DNA of 64,000 nucleotides from Mesostigma viride (GCA_009746045.1 RPFO01000667.1:3835273-3899272), one strand, 5' to 3'. Shown: positions 11,629 through 23,126, numbered from the stretch's first letter. Numbers and translations: made by a program. The notes: generated from the letters alone by a model not told the origin.

Positions 11629-12112
11629 GGGAATACAGCAGCAGTAGTGTAGAATAGATAGACAGTGGCCTTGTACATGCCCGCCTACTACAGGCACTAT
11701 ACCAGCTGAGCCTAGCCTTTTCTAGTCATGTACATGTGTGCCTATGATGAGCCACCCTCCAGATGATACCTAGCTTTATTTAATTATGCAGTGCCCATGC
11801 AGGGGGTCACTCCCTGCTGAGAAGCCATGCCCTAGCTTTTTTATAGCTGTGCTGATCTTCCCCACCTATGACAGGCTCCCCTTAGCTGGGTGTTGCCTGA
11901 AACTCTGGGTGGTGCAGGTGCCCTAGTGCACCTAGAGCAAGTGTTGTTTACATTCCCACCCTTGCAGGAAGTAGCTTAGAATGTATGATAGGCCATATGC
12001 CCCTTCTCTGGGCTATGTGCTACATATTAACTCCCAACGGAGTTATGTTACAATTCAATTCAATTCAATTCAAGTCCCGTTGGGGAGTCACGGAGCATTA
12101 ACCCCGATGGAT
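10220..12112 (+). mobile_element. ORF1-only LINE-like (non-LTR) element with 3'UTR and A/T-rich tail
   Basis: An ORF1-like gene (10220-11628) is followed by about 430 bases of noncoding sequence that recurs at 23206-23640 (plus) and 59612-60104 and 61383-61710 (minus), always ending in short A/T repeats (here four AATTC units near 12050-12072). No reverse-transcriptase ORF follows ORF1, so this copy would need help from another element. The sequence after the tail, CCCGTTGGGGAGTCACGG, recurs inverted at 23163-23187. Confidence 0.65.
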
Positions 12113-12114
12113 GG

Positions 12115-12750
12115 ATTAATTAATTAATTAATAGACACGTGACTGCGTCACGTGAGCATAAGTCCTCAGTGGGAGGGGAACATGGGATGGAATGGATGGT
12201 ATAAGCTATCTAGGTCCTAGTTACAGCCCTGGGTGTGGGCACCGCGGCCCGAATCGCTATGAATGCCATACTTGGTCACACGCGGAGCCCCCACAGGCTT
12301 GGGGGTGGTCTCCTTCATCACTACTTGCCATCTATCCTTGCGCACCATCTGCCTCCATATTACAGACAAACCAGGAGGCTGCCCGGGGGTGAGCCCGTCA
12401 CGTCTAGTGTAGCACATGTCCATGCCGAGTCTATCACGAAATGTCCACGGGTGGCGGCCCTGCCGCACGCGGCCGGGGGCACGCCAGGTTAGGACATATC
12501 GCCCAGGCTGGGCGGGCTTGGTGCCAGCTAGTCTATCTGAGGTATCTACCTGATCTGTGCGGGCCAGGTGCCCGGCTAGGCCCAGGCGCCTGTGCCTAAT
12601 AATGTGGGAAACATAGGGCAAATCAGCGTACAAATCCTCATTACTAATGTGCAAATCAAAGGGGATGTTAAGGGCCTTGCGCAGCATCTTGGTGACGGCG
12701 CCGTCGAGTCGTTGCTCCAGCTCCTGCGATGGATGGATGGATGGGTGCAA
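12115..12750 (-). mobile_element. 5'-truncated LINE: end of the reverse-transcriptase ORF, 3'UTR and TTAA tail
   Basis: On the minus strand 12750-12217 reads MLRKALNIPFDLHISNEDLY, HIIRHRRLGLAGHLAR and later MVRKDRWQVVM. This is the typical C-terminus of non-LTR retrotransposon ORF2 proteins (KMLR..LNIPW, RRLRxAGHxxR, RDRxxW). The 3'UTR follows and ends in a hairpin CACGTGAC-TGC-GTCACGTG (12136-12154) and a TTAA tail (12115-12131). A close copy is at 60918-61375. All upstream ORF2 domains are missing. Confidence 0.75.
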
Positions 12751-13411
12751 ACAGTCCTACCGGTCTAATCTATCTACATCCGCTACCTACGACATCTGTC
12801 ACCTCCATGCACCTGAATCTGTCGGATTCGCGCATAGTTGTCTGTGGATTCCGGCCTGGATTCATTTGCAGATCGCGTTTTCCGCGGACCGGCACTGAAC
12901 GCAAATGGTTTTCACCTTTGCGGCGTGCCAAATCAGAATAGTTGTCTAACTTAATATTACTAGTCATTCCACGGAGTTGGATCGCCATGCGTCCAGGCAT
13001 AGTTGTCTCACTTCAAATTACAGAGGAGGCAGACACTTGGGGGCAGAGTAATCAATTAATTCATTGATTACTGGCCGGCACCTCCTGACGTGGGCCGGGC
13101 CCCGTGATGTTAGACGCCGCAAGGCCCGCACCTTCAAAGAACAGCTAGTAGAGGACATGGGGGGCCTGGGCGGCTCTCCGTGATTCGGAAGAAGATGATG
13201 GACAAGGCCAAGTGGGCCCAGGTCATAGAGGACAACGAGCCCCCCCCCCGTGGGGAAGCGCCCGCGCGTGCAAACCCGCGGGAGGCACGCCAGACAGCTC
13301 CCCTAGGGTAGCGTGATGTTGTTTAGATAGATGTTGTAGTTAGTGATGTTGTTTAGATAGATGTTGTAGGTAGCTGATGTAGATAGATTAGACCGGTAGG
13401 ACTGCTTGCAC
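12726..13411. repeat. Inverted repeat bracketing a LINE fragment and unique sequence
   Basis: About 60 bases at 12736-12792 (GGGTGCAAACAGTCCTACCG and onward) recur inverted at about 13355-13411, reading toward the CATC array. Between them, 13086-13320 resembles the C-terminal end of another LINE ORF2 (plus strand, RKKMMDKAKWAQVI), with stops and frame breaks. Confidence 0.55.
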
Positions 13412-13813
13412 CCATCCATCCATCCATCCATCCATCCATCCATCCATCCATCCATCCATCCATCCATCCATCCATCCATCCATCCATCCATCCATCCATC
13501 CATCCATCCATCCATCCATCCATCCATCCATCCATCCATCCATCCATCCATCCATCCATCCATCCATCCATCCATCCATCCATCCATCCATCCATCCATC
13601 CATCCATCCATCCATCCATCCATCCATCCATCCATCCATCCATCCATCCATCCATCCATCCATCCATCCATCCATCCATCCATCCATCCATCCATCCATC
13701 CATCCATCCATCCATCCATCCATCCATCCATCCATCCATCCATCCATCCATCCATCCATCCATCCATCCGGCCAGCCATCCATCCATCCATCCATCCATC
13801 CATCCATCCATCC
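13411..13813. repeat. CATC tetranucleotide array, left part
   Basis: About 100 units of CATC with one interruption (CCGGCCAGCC near 13767). It is the left flank of the LTR-element insertion; the array resumes at 21636. Long frames across it are artefacts of a period that is not a multiple of three. Confidence 0.95.
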
Positions 13814-14430
13814 AGTTAACGTAAAGGATTTACGTTAGATGGATAGAGATTGTTACGCTCTTTCCAACGGCACCTTGAACGCCTCATTTGGTTACGGGAC
13901 GTAAAAGTTATGACGTTTCCTAGGCTGTGCCGACAGTACCCGGCGCGCCACTGTGGGCGCGTACGGACACAGGATGTACAAGTGTCACTTTGATAGTCCG
14001 CAGGACGTTGACAGGACTTGTACAGGACTTGATAGTCAATTGATAGGTAGGCGTGCTGTAGCGCGCCAGGACCTATGAGACAATTGATGCTGACTAGTGT
14101 ACGGATAGGTCCACAGGACTAGCCGTATGGACAATTGATAGATCTGCGCGCCAAAGGCGTGCCAGAGTCTGTGTAATCAATTGATTGACAGTTCAGCTGT
14201 GACAGTGCAGCTGAATACTTGGACGCGTCCCTAGCAAGCTATATGAGTGACTTGGTCACACCGGGACGCTAGTTCTTGCGTGCACGTTCTCTTGGCACTG
14301 CGACCCTGTCGCCTGTGCTGCGTGCAGTCTTGGAAGTGACGTGACTTACGTCTGTGTTTCCTTGTTATTAATAAAGGCAACTTCCTGCAAGAACCATGGC
14401 GGAATTCGTGGCATTCTCACTCTCACAACT
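13814..14430 (+). repeat. Left LTR of the copia-type element
   Basis: Its terminal inverted bases are AGTT/AACT. It contains a TATA-like CTATATGAG near 14239, TGTAA near 14173 and an ATTAATAAAG stretch near 14370. The two LTRs agree except at about three sites (for example GGTTACGGGA here, GGTTAAGGAA in the right copy). Confidence 0.92.
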
Positions 14431-14454
14431 CGTATTACACGCTCTGTTAAAAAG

Positions 14455-15165
14455 ATGCCAAATTCTGAAGAGTTCCGCATTCCCGATGACGAGGAAATAG
14501 CCGCTCCGCCGGCTGGTCCTTCGTCAAGACCGACTGCGCCGTCGTGGCAACAATTGCTCGACGAAGTCACGATCTCGCTCGACGAGCTTCATCGTCAGCA
14601 GCGCGCAGCTCACGCATTGCTCGGGGATAACCCCGAGGACCCCGATTTGCCAGCACTGGTGCCGGCTATCCGCGGACTGTTGGACCAGATTCGAAACATT
14701 TTATCGACATTTACGGTCCAGGTGCGGGGAGGTTTGCGGTCGGTGACCGAAGTCACGACTGCCATTGAGGAGTTGGACAACGTCCTCTCTTCACTCACCG
14801 GTTACCAGAGAAACTTACAAAACTGGGCATCGCTACGCACGGGGGGCGCGCCGGCGGTGTCGACAAATTTGTTTCAAGATCTCGCGTTGTTATCGCTGCT
14901 CACACGCGGCGTACGCAGTCGCGAGCGCCAGGTTTTAATTAACCTGGTGGCATTTCTCGCATCTGTGCGAGAGTGGATTCCCGCGGGGTGGGAATTGTTG
15001 ACGATCTTTACACATCCTCTGCGCCTCGTCGCGCGTCGGCGCGTCGCAACTTACGCGGCGGGGAGCACACCGGTTTTAATACATACCGGTGCAGGTCCGG
15101 AGCTGGATATGGAGGATCGTGAGTTCGTATACACGTACTGCGACTTCAGGGGCCTTGACTACTAG
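14455..15165 (+). CDS. Unknown ORF directly after the left LTR (236 codons)
   Basis: An intact frame starts at ATG 14455, 25 bases inside the LTR, and ends at 15163-15165. The product is acidic at the start (MPNSEEFRIPDDEE), then mostly helical with a coiled-coil-like stretch (TEVTTAIEELDNVLSSLTG), and ends in EFVYTYCDFRGLDY. I do not recognise it. It has no zinc knuckle or protease motif. The DNA is CpG-rich (many CGCG and GCGC), unlike the CpG-poor gag-pol region that follows, which suggests a different origin or different mutational exposure. It may be an accessory or capsid-like protein. Confidence 0.6.
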   Translation: MPNSEEFRIPDDEEIAAPPAGPSSRPTAPSWQQLLDEVTISLDELHRQQRAAHALLGDNPEDPDLPALVPAIRGLLDQIRNILSTFTVQVRGGLRSVTEVTTAIEELDNVLSSLTGYQRNLQNWASLRTGGAPAVSTNLFQDLALLSLLTRGVRSRERQVLINLVAFLASVREWIPAGWELLTIFTHPLRLVARRRVATYAAGSTPVLIHTGAGPELDMEDREFVYTYCDFRGLDY

Positions 15166-15330
15166 TCGGCCTAATTTTCTTTTGCAGTACTCGTCGACAT
15201 TTTTTTGTCGAATTTTCAGCGGCAATTCGCGGGGGCGGCGGCGACACCGGCGCAGGCGGCAGTGGCGACAATTTTGTACATATTTTCTGCTGCTTTGCTG
15301 AGGTGTTCTTTGAATAGCTTCTAGTGCAGA

Positions 15331-16445
15331 ATGGCAGACGGGCGCCGTAGCAAGGGTGCCCCAGCCAGTGGGAATGGTGGTGGTGCTGGTAGTGGAACCG
15401 CTCACGTAGATGACGTGGGGGTTACCGGAGAGATTACCAACCTTCATCACAATAATAATAATGCACAAGCTGTTCTTGGTTATGACCTTACCACCCAGGG
15501 TTTGCTTATTGTGAATCAACTGCAACCTGTCACGTCAGACACTAAGCCCAAGCAGGCTGAGGAGTTTGTGGAGGGCTAGAGGGGTTTCCAAGTTTGTACG
15601 GTGGTACAAACTATTACCAGATCTGGATAGGTAGCCAGACTTTTGGCAAGTGTACAGATCAGATCAAGGACCTCACTAGAGAGTGTAAGAAGGCCAACAA
15701 GGCCTGGTCCAGCTACGTGGCAGAGTTAAAGGAGCTGCTGGAGGATCAGAGGAAGAAAGTGGGGATCCATTGGCAGGATAAATACCAGGGGTGGGAGGTC
15801 AAGGGGGACCTGATCCAGAACTTCCTCAACTATTGTAAAATGGTTGAGGAGGGCAGGGCTCACGGCTTTAATGTTGCTGATAACATAGCCCTGACCAACT
15901 GGCTCAAGGTTTCTGGGCTGGACAAGGCTACACGTGGCTCCTTAAAGGTCATGTGTGCCCCACACTCAACCCTCAAGGCCTACAAGGTCATAATCAAACA
16001 AGCACTCGAGGCAGAGGAGCTGTTTGAGGGTGGAGTGCCAGCAGTGAAGGCTACCCAGGCAGGCGGGCGTACCCAGGGTGGCTCCAAGACGTCTGAGGCT
16101 GACCGAAGCCAAGGAGGGCGTAGGGGCAACCATAACAAGCGCAAGGGAGATCATTCACCTGATTCTGACAGGAGGTCACACTCCAAGTCGGTGTTCAGGC
16201 GGGTGGGTGGTCAGCCCAAGCAGGGCAACGCGTCTGACAACGGGGGCAGTGGCCAGGGCAAGTCAAAGATACAATGCTACCTGTGCAAGGGGTGGGGGCA
16301 CATCAAGAAGGAGTGTCCCAGCTTCAAGAAGTCCCAGGGCCAGGGCAGCAAGAATAACAACAACAACAACAAGAAGAACAACAACAAGTCCCAGGCAGGC
16401 CAGCCTTCAAAGGGCAGTCAGCAAGAAGACAACAAGGAGCAGTGA
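15331..16445 (+). CDS. Gag polyprotein of the copia-type element, one frame break
   Basis: Retrotransposon Gag: particle protein and RNA-binding nucleocapsid. The frame opens at ATG 15331 (MADGRRSKGAPASG) and meets TAG at 15577; one extra G in the GGG run at 15573-15575 would carry it directly into the downstream frame (SLYGGTNYYQIWIGS and onward). The middle part is helical. The basic C-terminal part carries a CCHC zinc knuckle, CYLCKGWGHIKKEC, then a Lys/Asn/Gln-rich tail. The stop is at 16443-16445. Pol starts in another frame at 16586, with 140 bases between them. Confidence 0.8.
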
Positions 16446-16585
16446 CTGTCTGAGGCAACCCCTACACACCTTAATTCACCCAAGGGGGAGGCCAGGTGCT
16501 CCAATGCAGATTTTATATCTGGGCAACAAGAGGGTGATCTCCAGGTTCAGGTGGCCCCAGGTCACCTGGAGAGGTACAGGTTCCT

Positions 16586-19500
16586 ATGAAGACGTCCTTG
16601 ACAGCTGGTGCAGCTGTAAGAATGTCTGACCCCATGCATCCTCGTGCTGGGCACGAGGGTGGACCTCTCATTTTGAGAGAAACCAATGTACAACCACAGA
16701 GGGGTGTGAAGGCCTCTGGTGGTATGCATGTGGTCCCTGCTGGCGGTCCAGGTGTTGGGCATGAGCAGGGTGACTCAGGCTCTGAGTCAGAACAGGATGG
16801 AAGTCAGCATGGTGATGCTGGACAACCTGACAGCACAGTCCTGACTGTGCCAGGGACTGCTTCCTCTGTGTACCAGGAGTTGGGTGCCCGAATCCACAAC
16901 ATGTTTGGGCATGCCACTTCTCTGTCAAACAACTTTGCCTTCCGTATGGGCAGGGCACCCCTTCTTAAGGCGTGTCAGCAAGCTGCCTCACGGTGTAAGT
17001 GCCAGTTGTCCTCCAACAAGCCCAGGAAATCACATGCCAAAGCTCTACCTCAGAGCATTGGTGATCTGCAGTGTGATATCCAACACATCAGGGGCATGCA
17101 ACTGTTGGTGTGCGTGGACAGGTACACGAAATACAAGGTGCTGGAGCATTTACCTTCTATGAAGAACAGGTACTTGCTGGCTGCCCTGCAGAATGTAAGA
17201 GCCAAGTTTCCTACCACAAGGATCCAGGTGGACATGCAGTTTCAGCATCTCAAGGGTGATCCTACCCTTCCTGAGTTGCTGGTTACACCTAGGGAGGCTC
17301 ATGGGCAGCAGGGTGCTATCGAGAGGGCAATCCAGGAGGTCAAGAAATTGATCATCTCTGAAGACTGGGTACCCTTGTCTGCACCTGCACTTGTCAGGAG
17401 TGCATGGCTGAGGAACGTGGAGCAGCAGCTGAACAGCAGGGTTAACTTCTACTATGATGGAGTTGCTGTCAGCCCAATGGGTCTATATCATGGCCTGTGC
17501 CCACCACATGTGCTGGAGGGCTGGAAACATGCTGCACATGTCACCTTTGCCAAGCTGAGGGAGAAGGACCGGGGTTGGAAGATGCTGGAGCCACAAGTGG
17601 GTCAGAAGGTCCTAGCTTGGAAGGAACCTAGCCTTTATGGCAAACGTGGTAGCTGGAGTCCTGGGGTGGTTACCCAGGTTGATGAAGCTAGCCACGCATG
17701 CTTGGTCAGCATGGAGGACGAACCAAAGCATGTGCACCGGCTGAGTTGGTCATATGTCAAGCCTAACCTGATGAATGAGGGCAGTCAGGCACAAGGCTCA
17801 CAGGATCTGCAGGATTTTCAGGTCCCAGGTGACATCACTGACGCAACGACCACATCTGTTGCAGGGGAATCTGTCAGCCCTGGCCAGGTTGCAGAGGTAC
17901 TTGTTGAACAGGCTGCAAGGTCAACAGCTGGGGAGTCAACTGTCAAGCCCAAGGCACTAACCAAGCCCAGGGGGACAAGTTTGGCTGGATTGATTGGGGC
18001 TCTACAAAGGGCCAAGAAGCAGCCCAAGGTAGCCAAGCTCAGGTGGCATGGCAATCTGGGGCTGGACACTGCCTTAGAGGTAGACACTAATTCTCAGGTT
18101 TCCATCATTGGGACCAGGGCTGCAGCAGGGTACAGCATGTCTGAACCCAGCTATCAGTTTGTGTCTGACTTCAGTGGCGGGGTACACGTGAAGGTACTGG
18201 GTGAGGTATTCATTCCTATCCTTGGACAGGACACTGCTTTTTGTGTCTTGGAGGGCTATCAAGGACCTGCTCTTCTGGGGCAGAATTTCCTATGCCAGGA
18301 TGGGGTAGTGATCACGTCCTCTCTCCTGACTAAGGAAGGGGCTGGTCAGGTCCCACTGATTAATTTCAGGACCACTCACCTATCACGTGCAGTAACCAGG
18401 TCGGTTAAGCGTGTGCAAGTGTGCCAGGGGCAGGAGCCCTTGGTTGATGACCTCATACTGCCAGCTGCTAGTCATCCAAGCAGTTTGGGCATTGGTCCTC
18501 ACTCACTTGCTGGACACAGCCCTATCAACTACCAAGGCCTGGTGAAGCTCATGTCCTCTCCCATTATGTGTCCCCAGGTCACACTGGGTCTGATTAAATC
18601 TGGGGAGGACTGGATCTCCAAGAAATGCGTGGAACCTGTCAATGACCTGCCTCCTGCACGACGTCTACTCAAGCTCAAGTTTGTCATCAAGATGAAGGAG
18701 GTGGACGGGGTCAAGGTACCACATGTCAGGCCAGTGCTGAATGAGTTCAAGGGTACTGGTGAGTGCACTGCTGAGGAGTTGTATACCCCTGGCATGCTGC
18801 ATGATACTTGGAGGCTGCTGCTGTGTGTATTTCTAGGCCTTCTCAACAAGGGCTTGGACTATGGCTCAGTGGTGGTAGACTTCAAGAGGGCATTTCTGGA
18901 GGGGATGCAGATGTGGCACAGGAAAAGTGGGAGGGCAAGACGCCTTTCTATGTTAGGGTGCCTGCTGTATGGAAAAGGGACATCCACACGGAGTTCCTTA
19001 AAATCCTCAAGGGCCTGGAGGGCCTGAGGTCAAGTCCAATAATCTGGAGGGAGACTCTCAACCGTTTCCTGAAGGAGCATTGCAACTTGAAGGTCTCTCC
19101 TGTAGACCCCTGTCTGTTTCTGGGGCAATGGGAAGGCCTGCCAGTGTATGCTTCGCTGCACGGGGATGACCTACATCTGATAGCTCCCACGTCGTGGCTT
19201 AAGGAGCTGATCTCCATCATTAAGTCCAAGTTTCCTCTGGGTAGGGAGCAATGGCAGGTGGAGAATGAGCCTCTGCTGTTTGTGGGCATGGAGGCCACAC
19301 TGGTGAAGAAGGGGGGGAGTGGCGTATGCTGCTGGTGGGGGGCAATGATTATCAAGAGACCCTCATTAGCAAGCTTCCTCCAACCATCACACAGGCACTG
19401 TGTCCCATGGTGAGGGGCATGGTTGCTTGGGTGGCAGGCATTTCCAGGCCAGACCTTATGGTCATAGCCAGGTTGCCTGATGACATGCTGGTGGAGCTAG

Positions 19501-20069
19501 GGTCTGCCAAGGTGGCTGATCAGGTCAGGGCTTCATCTGGCATTCTGTTGTCTGCAGTGGATTTATCACAACCCATTTGCATGGAGCTGTATGTGGATAG
19601 CTCAATGGACAGCAGGCAGGTCTCCAAGGTCAGGGGCAGGGCTGCAGGGCTCTTTGTGCTCAGACAGGAAGGCCTGGGGAGTTTGGTGAGCTGGTTTAGT
19701 CGCCTGCACAAACGGGTGGCTGTCAGCAGTGATGTGGCAGAATGCAGGGCTATTTGTGAAGGCATTCACACAAGCCTTTATCTGAAGGAGTTGCTTCATC
19801 AGATGACTTCTAACACTCCTTGGCCACTTCAGGTTACCACTCTTCTAAAAACAGACTCCATGGGGATGGTGCAGTTTGTGCACAGGCAGATGGCCAGAAG
19901 TAGGGACTTGGATTATCTCCTTCTTAAGGAGTTGTCCTCCTTGGCCAATATTGAGCATATCCCTGGGGTTGACAATCCTGCTGATGCTTTGACCAAGCTA
20001 GTGCAGAAGGCAGCAGTGCAATACAAGGTTCTTCAGTCTCTGATGGACCCATCTCAGCAAGCTGTCTAA
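16586..20069 (+). CDS. Pol polyprotein: integrase, protease-like segment, copia-type RT and RNase H; two frame breaks
   Basis: Domains in order. HHCC-like integrase zinc region (HNMFGHAT and CQQAASRCKC, about 16890-17010). DDE core with DIQHI, QVDMQF and QQGAIERAI; the last Asp-Glu spacing is about 30 residues, shorter than the usual 35. An aspartic-protease-like stretch, VDTNSQVSIIG (18080) to PALLGQNFL (18266). A copia-like RT with VVVDFKRAFLEG, GLRSSPIIWRETLNRFL and the catalytic box HGDD (19159-19170) in place of YVDD. RNase H with ELYVDSSMDS, VSWFSRLHKR and HIPGVDNPADALTKL; the stop is at 20067-20069. The frame breaks sit at G runs 18901-18904 and 19311-19317; one missing G explains each. 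The protease is normally before integrase in copia elements. Confidence 0.85.
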
Positions 20070-21018
20070 GCTGGTGCCTGGTTATAGGGCATTGGAGAGC
20101 AGATTGTGTGGTAGTGTCAGCATTGTGACTGGCATAATACCTGTATTTTAGTCTGTACTAAGGCTCATGGACCATGGTACACTCACTCTGATTTTAATCA
20201 GGATACAGCCAGGTTTTGGCTGGGGTTCATGCTGTTGACTACACAAGGTTGACAGGTCCATTACAGACCATGTATTCTATTTTAAAAGAAATGTATATTT
20301 GTACATACTTCTCACAATGGTCTGGGAACCTTTATTCTGGGGTTTATAGGGCGGGGTTCGATTCCCTGGTATTATGTTTCTACAAGCTGGCCTGTTCAGG
20401 TGTTTGCCTGTTCAGACTTCCCTAGTTCCCCAGGGCAGGATTTAATTGTTGCCTATGTGTTTCATTTTGTCATTTGTTTGCTGTGGCAGTTTACCATCTG
20501 GCAAGTAGACGGGCGCCGTAAGACGGGCGCCAATAGACCCCTGTTGAGAGAATGACAGGCAAACTATTGTAATACGCCTTACTTTGTCAAGTGGTATTTT
20601 AATTGTCATGGATTTATTGTACTTATATTGAATATGTACTGGGTTTTATGGGATTAGTATCTGGGATTAATGTAACTCACCGCCAGAAGGTCATTGTACT
20701 GGAGGCTCTACCGAGGTGATGGGATTAATTCCTGGAGAAGACCTCATAGAATTAACCTGTATGTATTTAATTTTGTGTGCTTCTAATATCTGGTGGTACT
20801 CTGTAATGCCACTTCCATAGGTTTTCTCCATTTCTCATGAAATGGTTTTCCCTGTGGCAGATCTGTTTCTTTTCCAGTTCCTTAAAAGAAAGGGCTGGGG
20901 GAATGGCATTGGCCATTAAAGACATCTGTTCAAGCTTCAAGCTGGAGTGAAGGACATTTCAAGCTACTTCAAGGGTCCCTGGCAGGGGATGTGATCCCTA
21001 AAGAAAAGAAGGGATTGG
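20070..21018 (+). other. 3' noncoding region of the copia-type element with polypurine tract
   Basis: No ORF is supported here. AAGAAAAGAAGGGATTGG at 21001-21018 directly before the right LTR is the likely polypurine tract. AGACGGGCGCC occurs twice near 20508-20531 and once at the start of gag (15337), a short shared motif of unknown meaning. Confidence 0.6.
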
Positions 21019-21635
21019 AGTTAACGTAAAGGATTTACGTTAGATGGATAGAGATTGTTACGCTCTTTCCAACGGCACCTTGAACGCCTCATTTGGTTAA
21101 GGAACGTAAAAGTTATGACGTTTCCTAGGCTGTGCCGACAGTACCCGGCGCGCCACTGTGGGCGCGTACGGACACAGGATGTACAAGTGTCACTTTGATA
21201 GTCCGCAGGACGTTGACAGGACTTGTACAGGACTTGATGGTCAATTGATAGGTAGGCGTGCTGTAGCGCGCCAGGACCTATGAGACAATTGATGCTGACT
21301 AGTGTACGGATAGGTCCACAGGACTAGCCGTATGGACAATTGATAGATCTGCGCGCCAAAGGCGTGCCAGAGTCTGTGTAATCAATTGATTGACAGTTCA
21401 GCTGTGACAGTGCAGCTGAATACTTGGACGCGTCCCTAGCAAGCTATATGAGTGACTTGGTCACACCGGGACGCTAGTTCTTGCGTGCACGTTCTCTTGG
21501 CACTGCGACCCTGTCGCCTGTGCTGCGTGCAGTCTTGGAAGTGACGTGACTTACGTCTGTGTTTCCTTGTTATTAATAAAGGCAACTTCCTGCAAGAACC
21601 ATGGCGGAATTCGTGGCATTCTCACTCTCACAACT
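21019..21635 (+). repeat. Right LTR of the copia-type element
   Basis: 617 bp, ending CACAACT directly against CATCC of the array. It is about 99.5 percent identical to the left LTR by eye. Confidence 0.92.
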
Positions 21636-23090
21636 CATCCATCCATCCATCCATCCATCCATCCATCCATCCATCCATCCATCCATCCATCCATCCATCC
21701 ATCCATCCATCCATCCATCCATCCATCCATCCATCCATCCATCCATCCATCCATCCATCCATCCATCCATCCATCCATCCATCCATCCATCCATCCATCC
21801 ATCCATCCATCCATCCATCCATCCATCCATCCATCCATCCATCCATCCATCCATCCATCCATCCATCCATCCATCCATCCATCCATCCATCCATCCATCC
21901 ATCCATCCATCCATCCATCCATCCATCCATCCATCCATCCATCCATCCATCCATCCATCCATCCATCCATCCATCCATCCATCCATCCATCCATCCATCC
22001 ATCCATCCATCCATCCATCCATCCATCCATCCATCCATCCGGCCATCCATCCATCCATCCATCCATCCATCCATCCATCCATCCATCCATCCATCCATCC
22101 ATCCATCCATCCATCCATCCATCCATCCATCCATCCATCCATCCATCCATCCATCCATCCATCCATCCATCCATCCATCCATCCATCCATCCATCCATCC
22201 ATCCATCCATCCATCCATCCATCCATCCATCCATCCATCCATCCATCCATCCATCCATCCATCCATCCATCCATCCATCCATCCATCCATCCATCCATCC
22301 ATCCATCCATCCATCCATCCATCCATCCATCCATCCATCCATCCATCCATCCATCCATCCATCCATCCATCCATCCATCCATCCATCCATCCATCCATCC
22401 ATCCATCCATCCATCCATCCATCCATCCATCCATCCATCCATCCATCCATCCATCCATCCATCCATCCATCCATCCATCCATCCATCCATCCATCCATCC
22501 ATCCATCCATCCATCCATCCATCCATCCATCCATCCATCCATCCATCCATCCATCCATCCATCCATCCATCCATCCATCCATCCATCCATCCATCCATCC
22601 ATCCATCCATCCATCCATCCATCCATCCATCCATCCATCCATCCATCCATCCATCCATCCATCCATCCATCCATCCATCCATCCATCCATCCATCCATCC
22701 ATCCATCCATCCATCCATCCATCCATCCATCCATCCATCCATCCATCCATCCATCCATCCATCCATCCATCCATCCATCCATCCATCCATCCATCCATCC
22801 ATCCATCCATCCATCCATCCATCCATCCATCCATCCATCCATCCATCCATCCATCCATCCATCCATCCATCCATCCATCCATCCATCCATCCATCCATCC
22901 ATCCATCCATCCATCCATCCATCCATCCATCCATCCATCCATCCATCCATCCATCCATCCATCCATCCATCCATCCATCCATCCATCCATCCATCCATCC
23001 ATCCATCCATCCATCCATCCATCCATCCATCCATCCATCCATCCATCCATCCATCCATCCATCCATCCATCCATCCATCCATCCATCCAT

Positions 23091-23126
<36 letters not shown>

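Larger units (their letters stand above)
13814..21635 (+). mobile_element. Copia-type LTR retrotransposon, nearly intact, inserted in the CATC array
   Basis: Two LTRs of 617 bp (13814-14430 and 21019-21635) differ at about three positions. They end in AGTT and AACT instead of TG and CA. A CATCC duplication flanks the element, though it cannot be told apart from the array itself. Internal order: an unknown ORF (14455-15165), Gag with a zinc knuckle (15331-16445), then Pol (16586-20069) with integrase, a protease-like segment, a copia-like reverse transcriptase and RNase H. A purine tract precedes the right LTR. Near-identical LTRs indicate a recent insertion. Confidence 0.9.
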
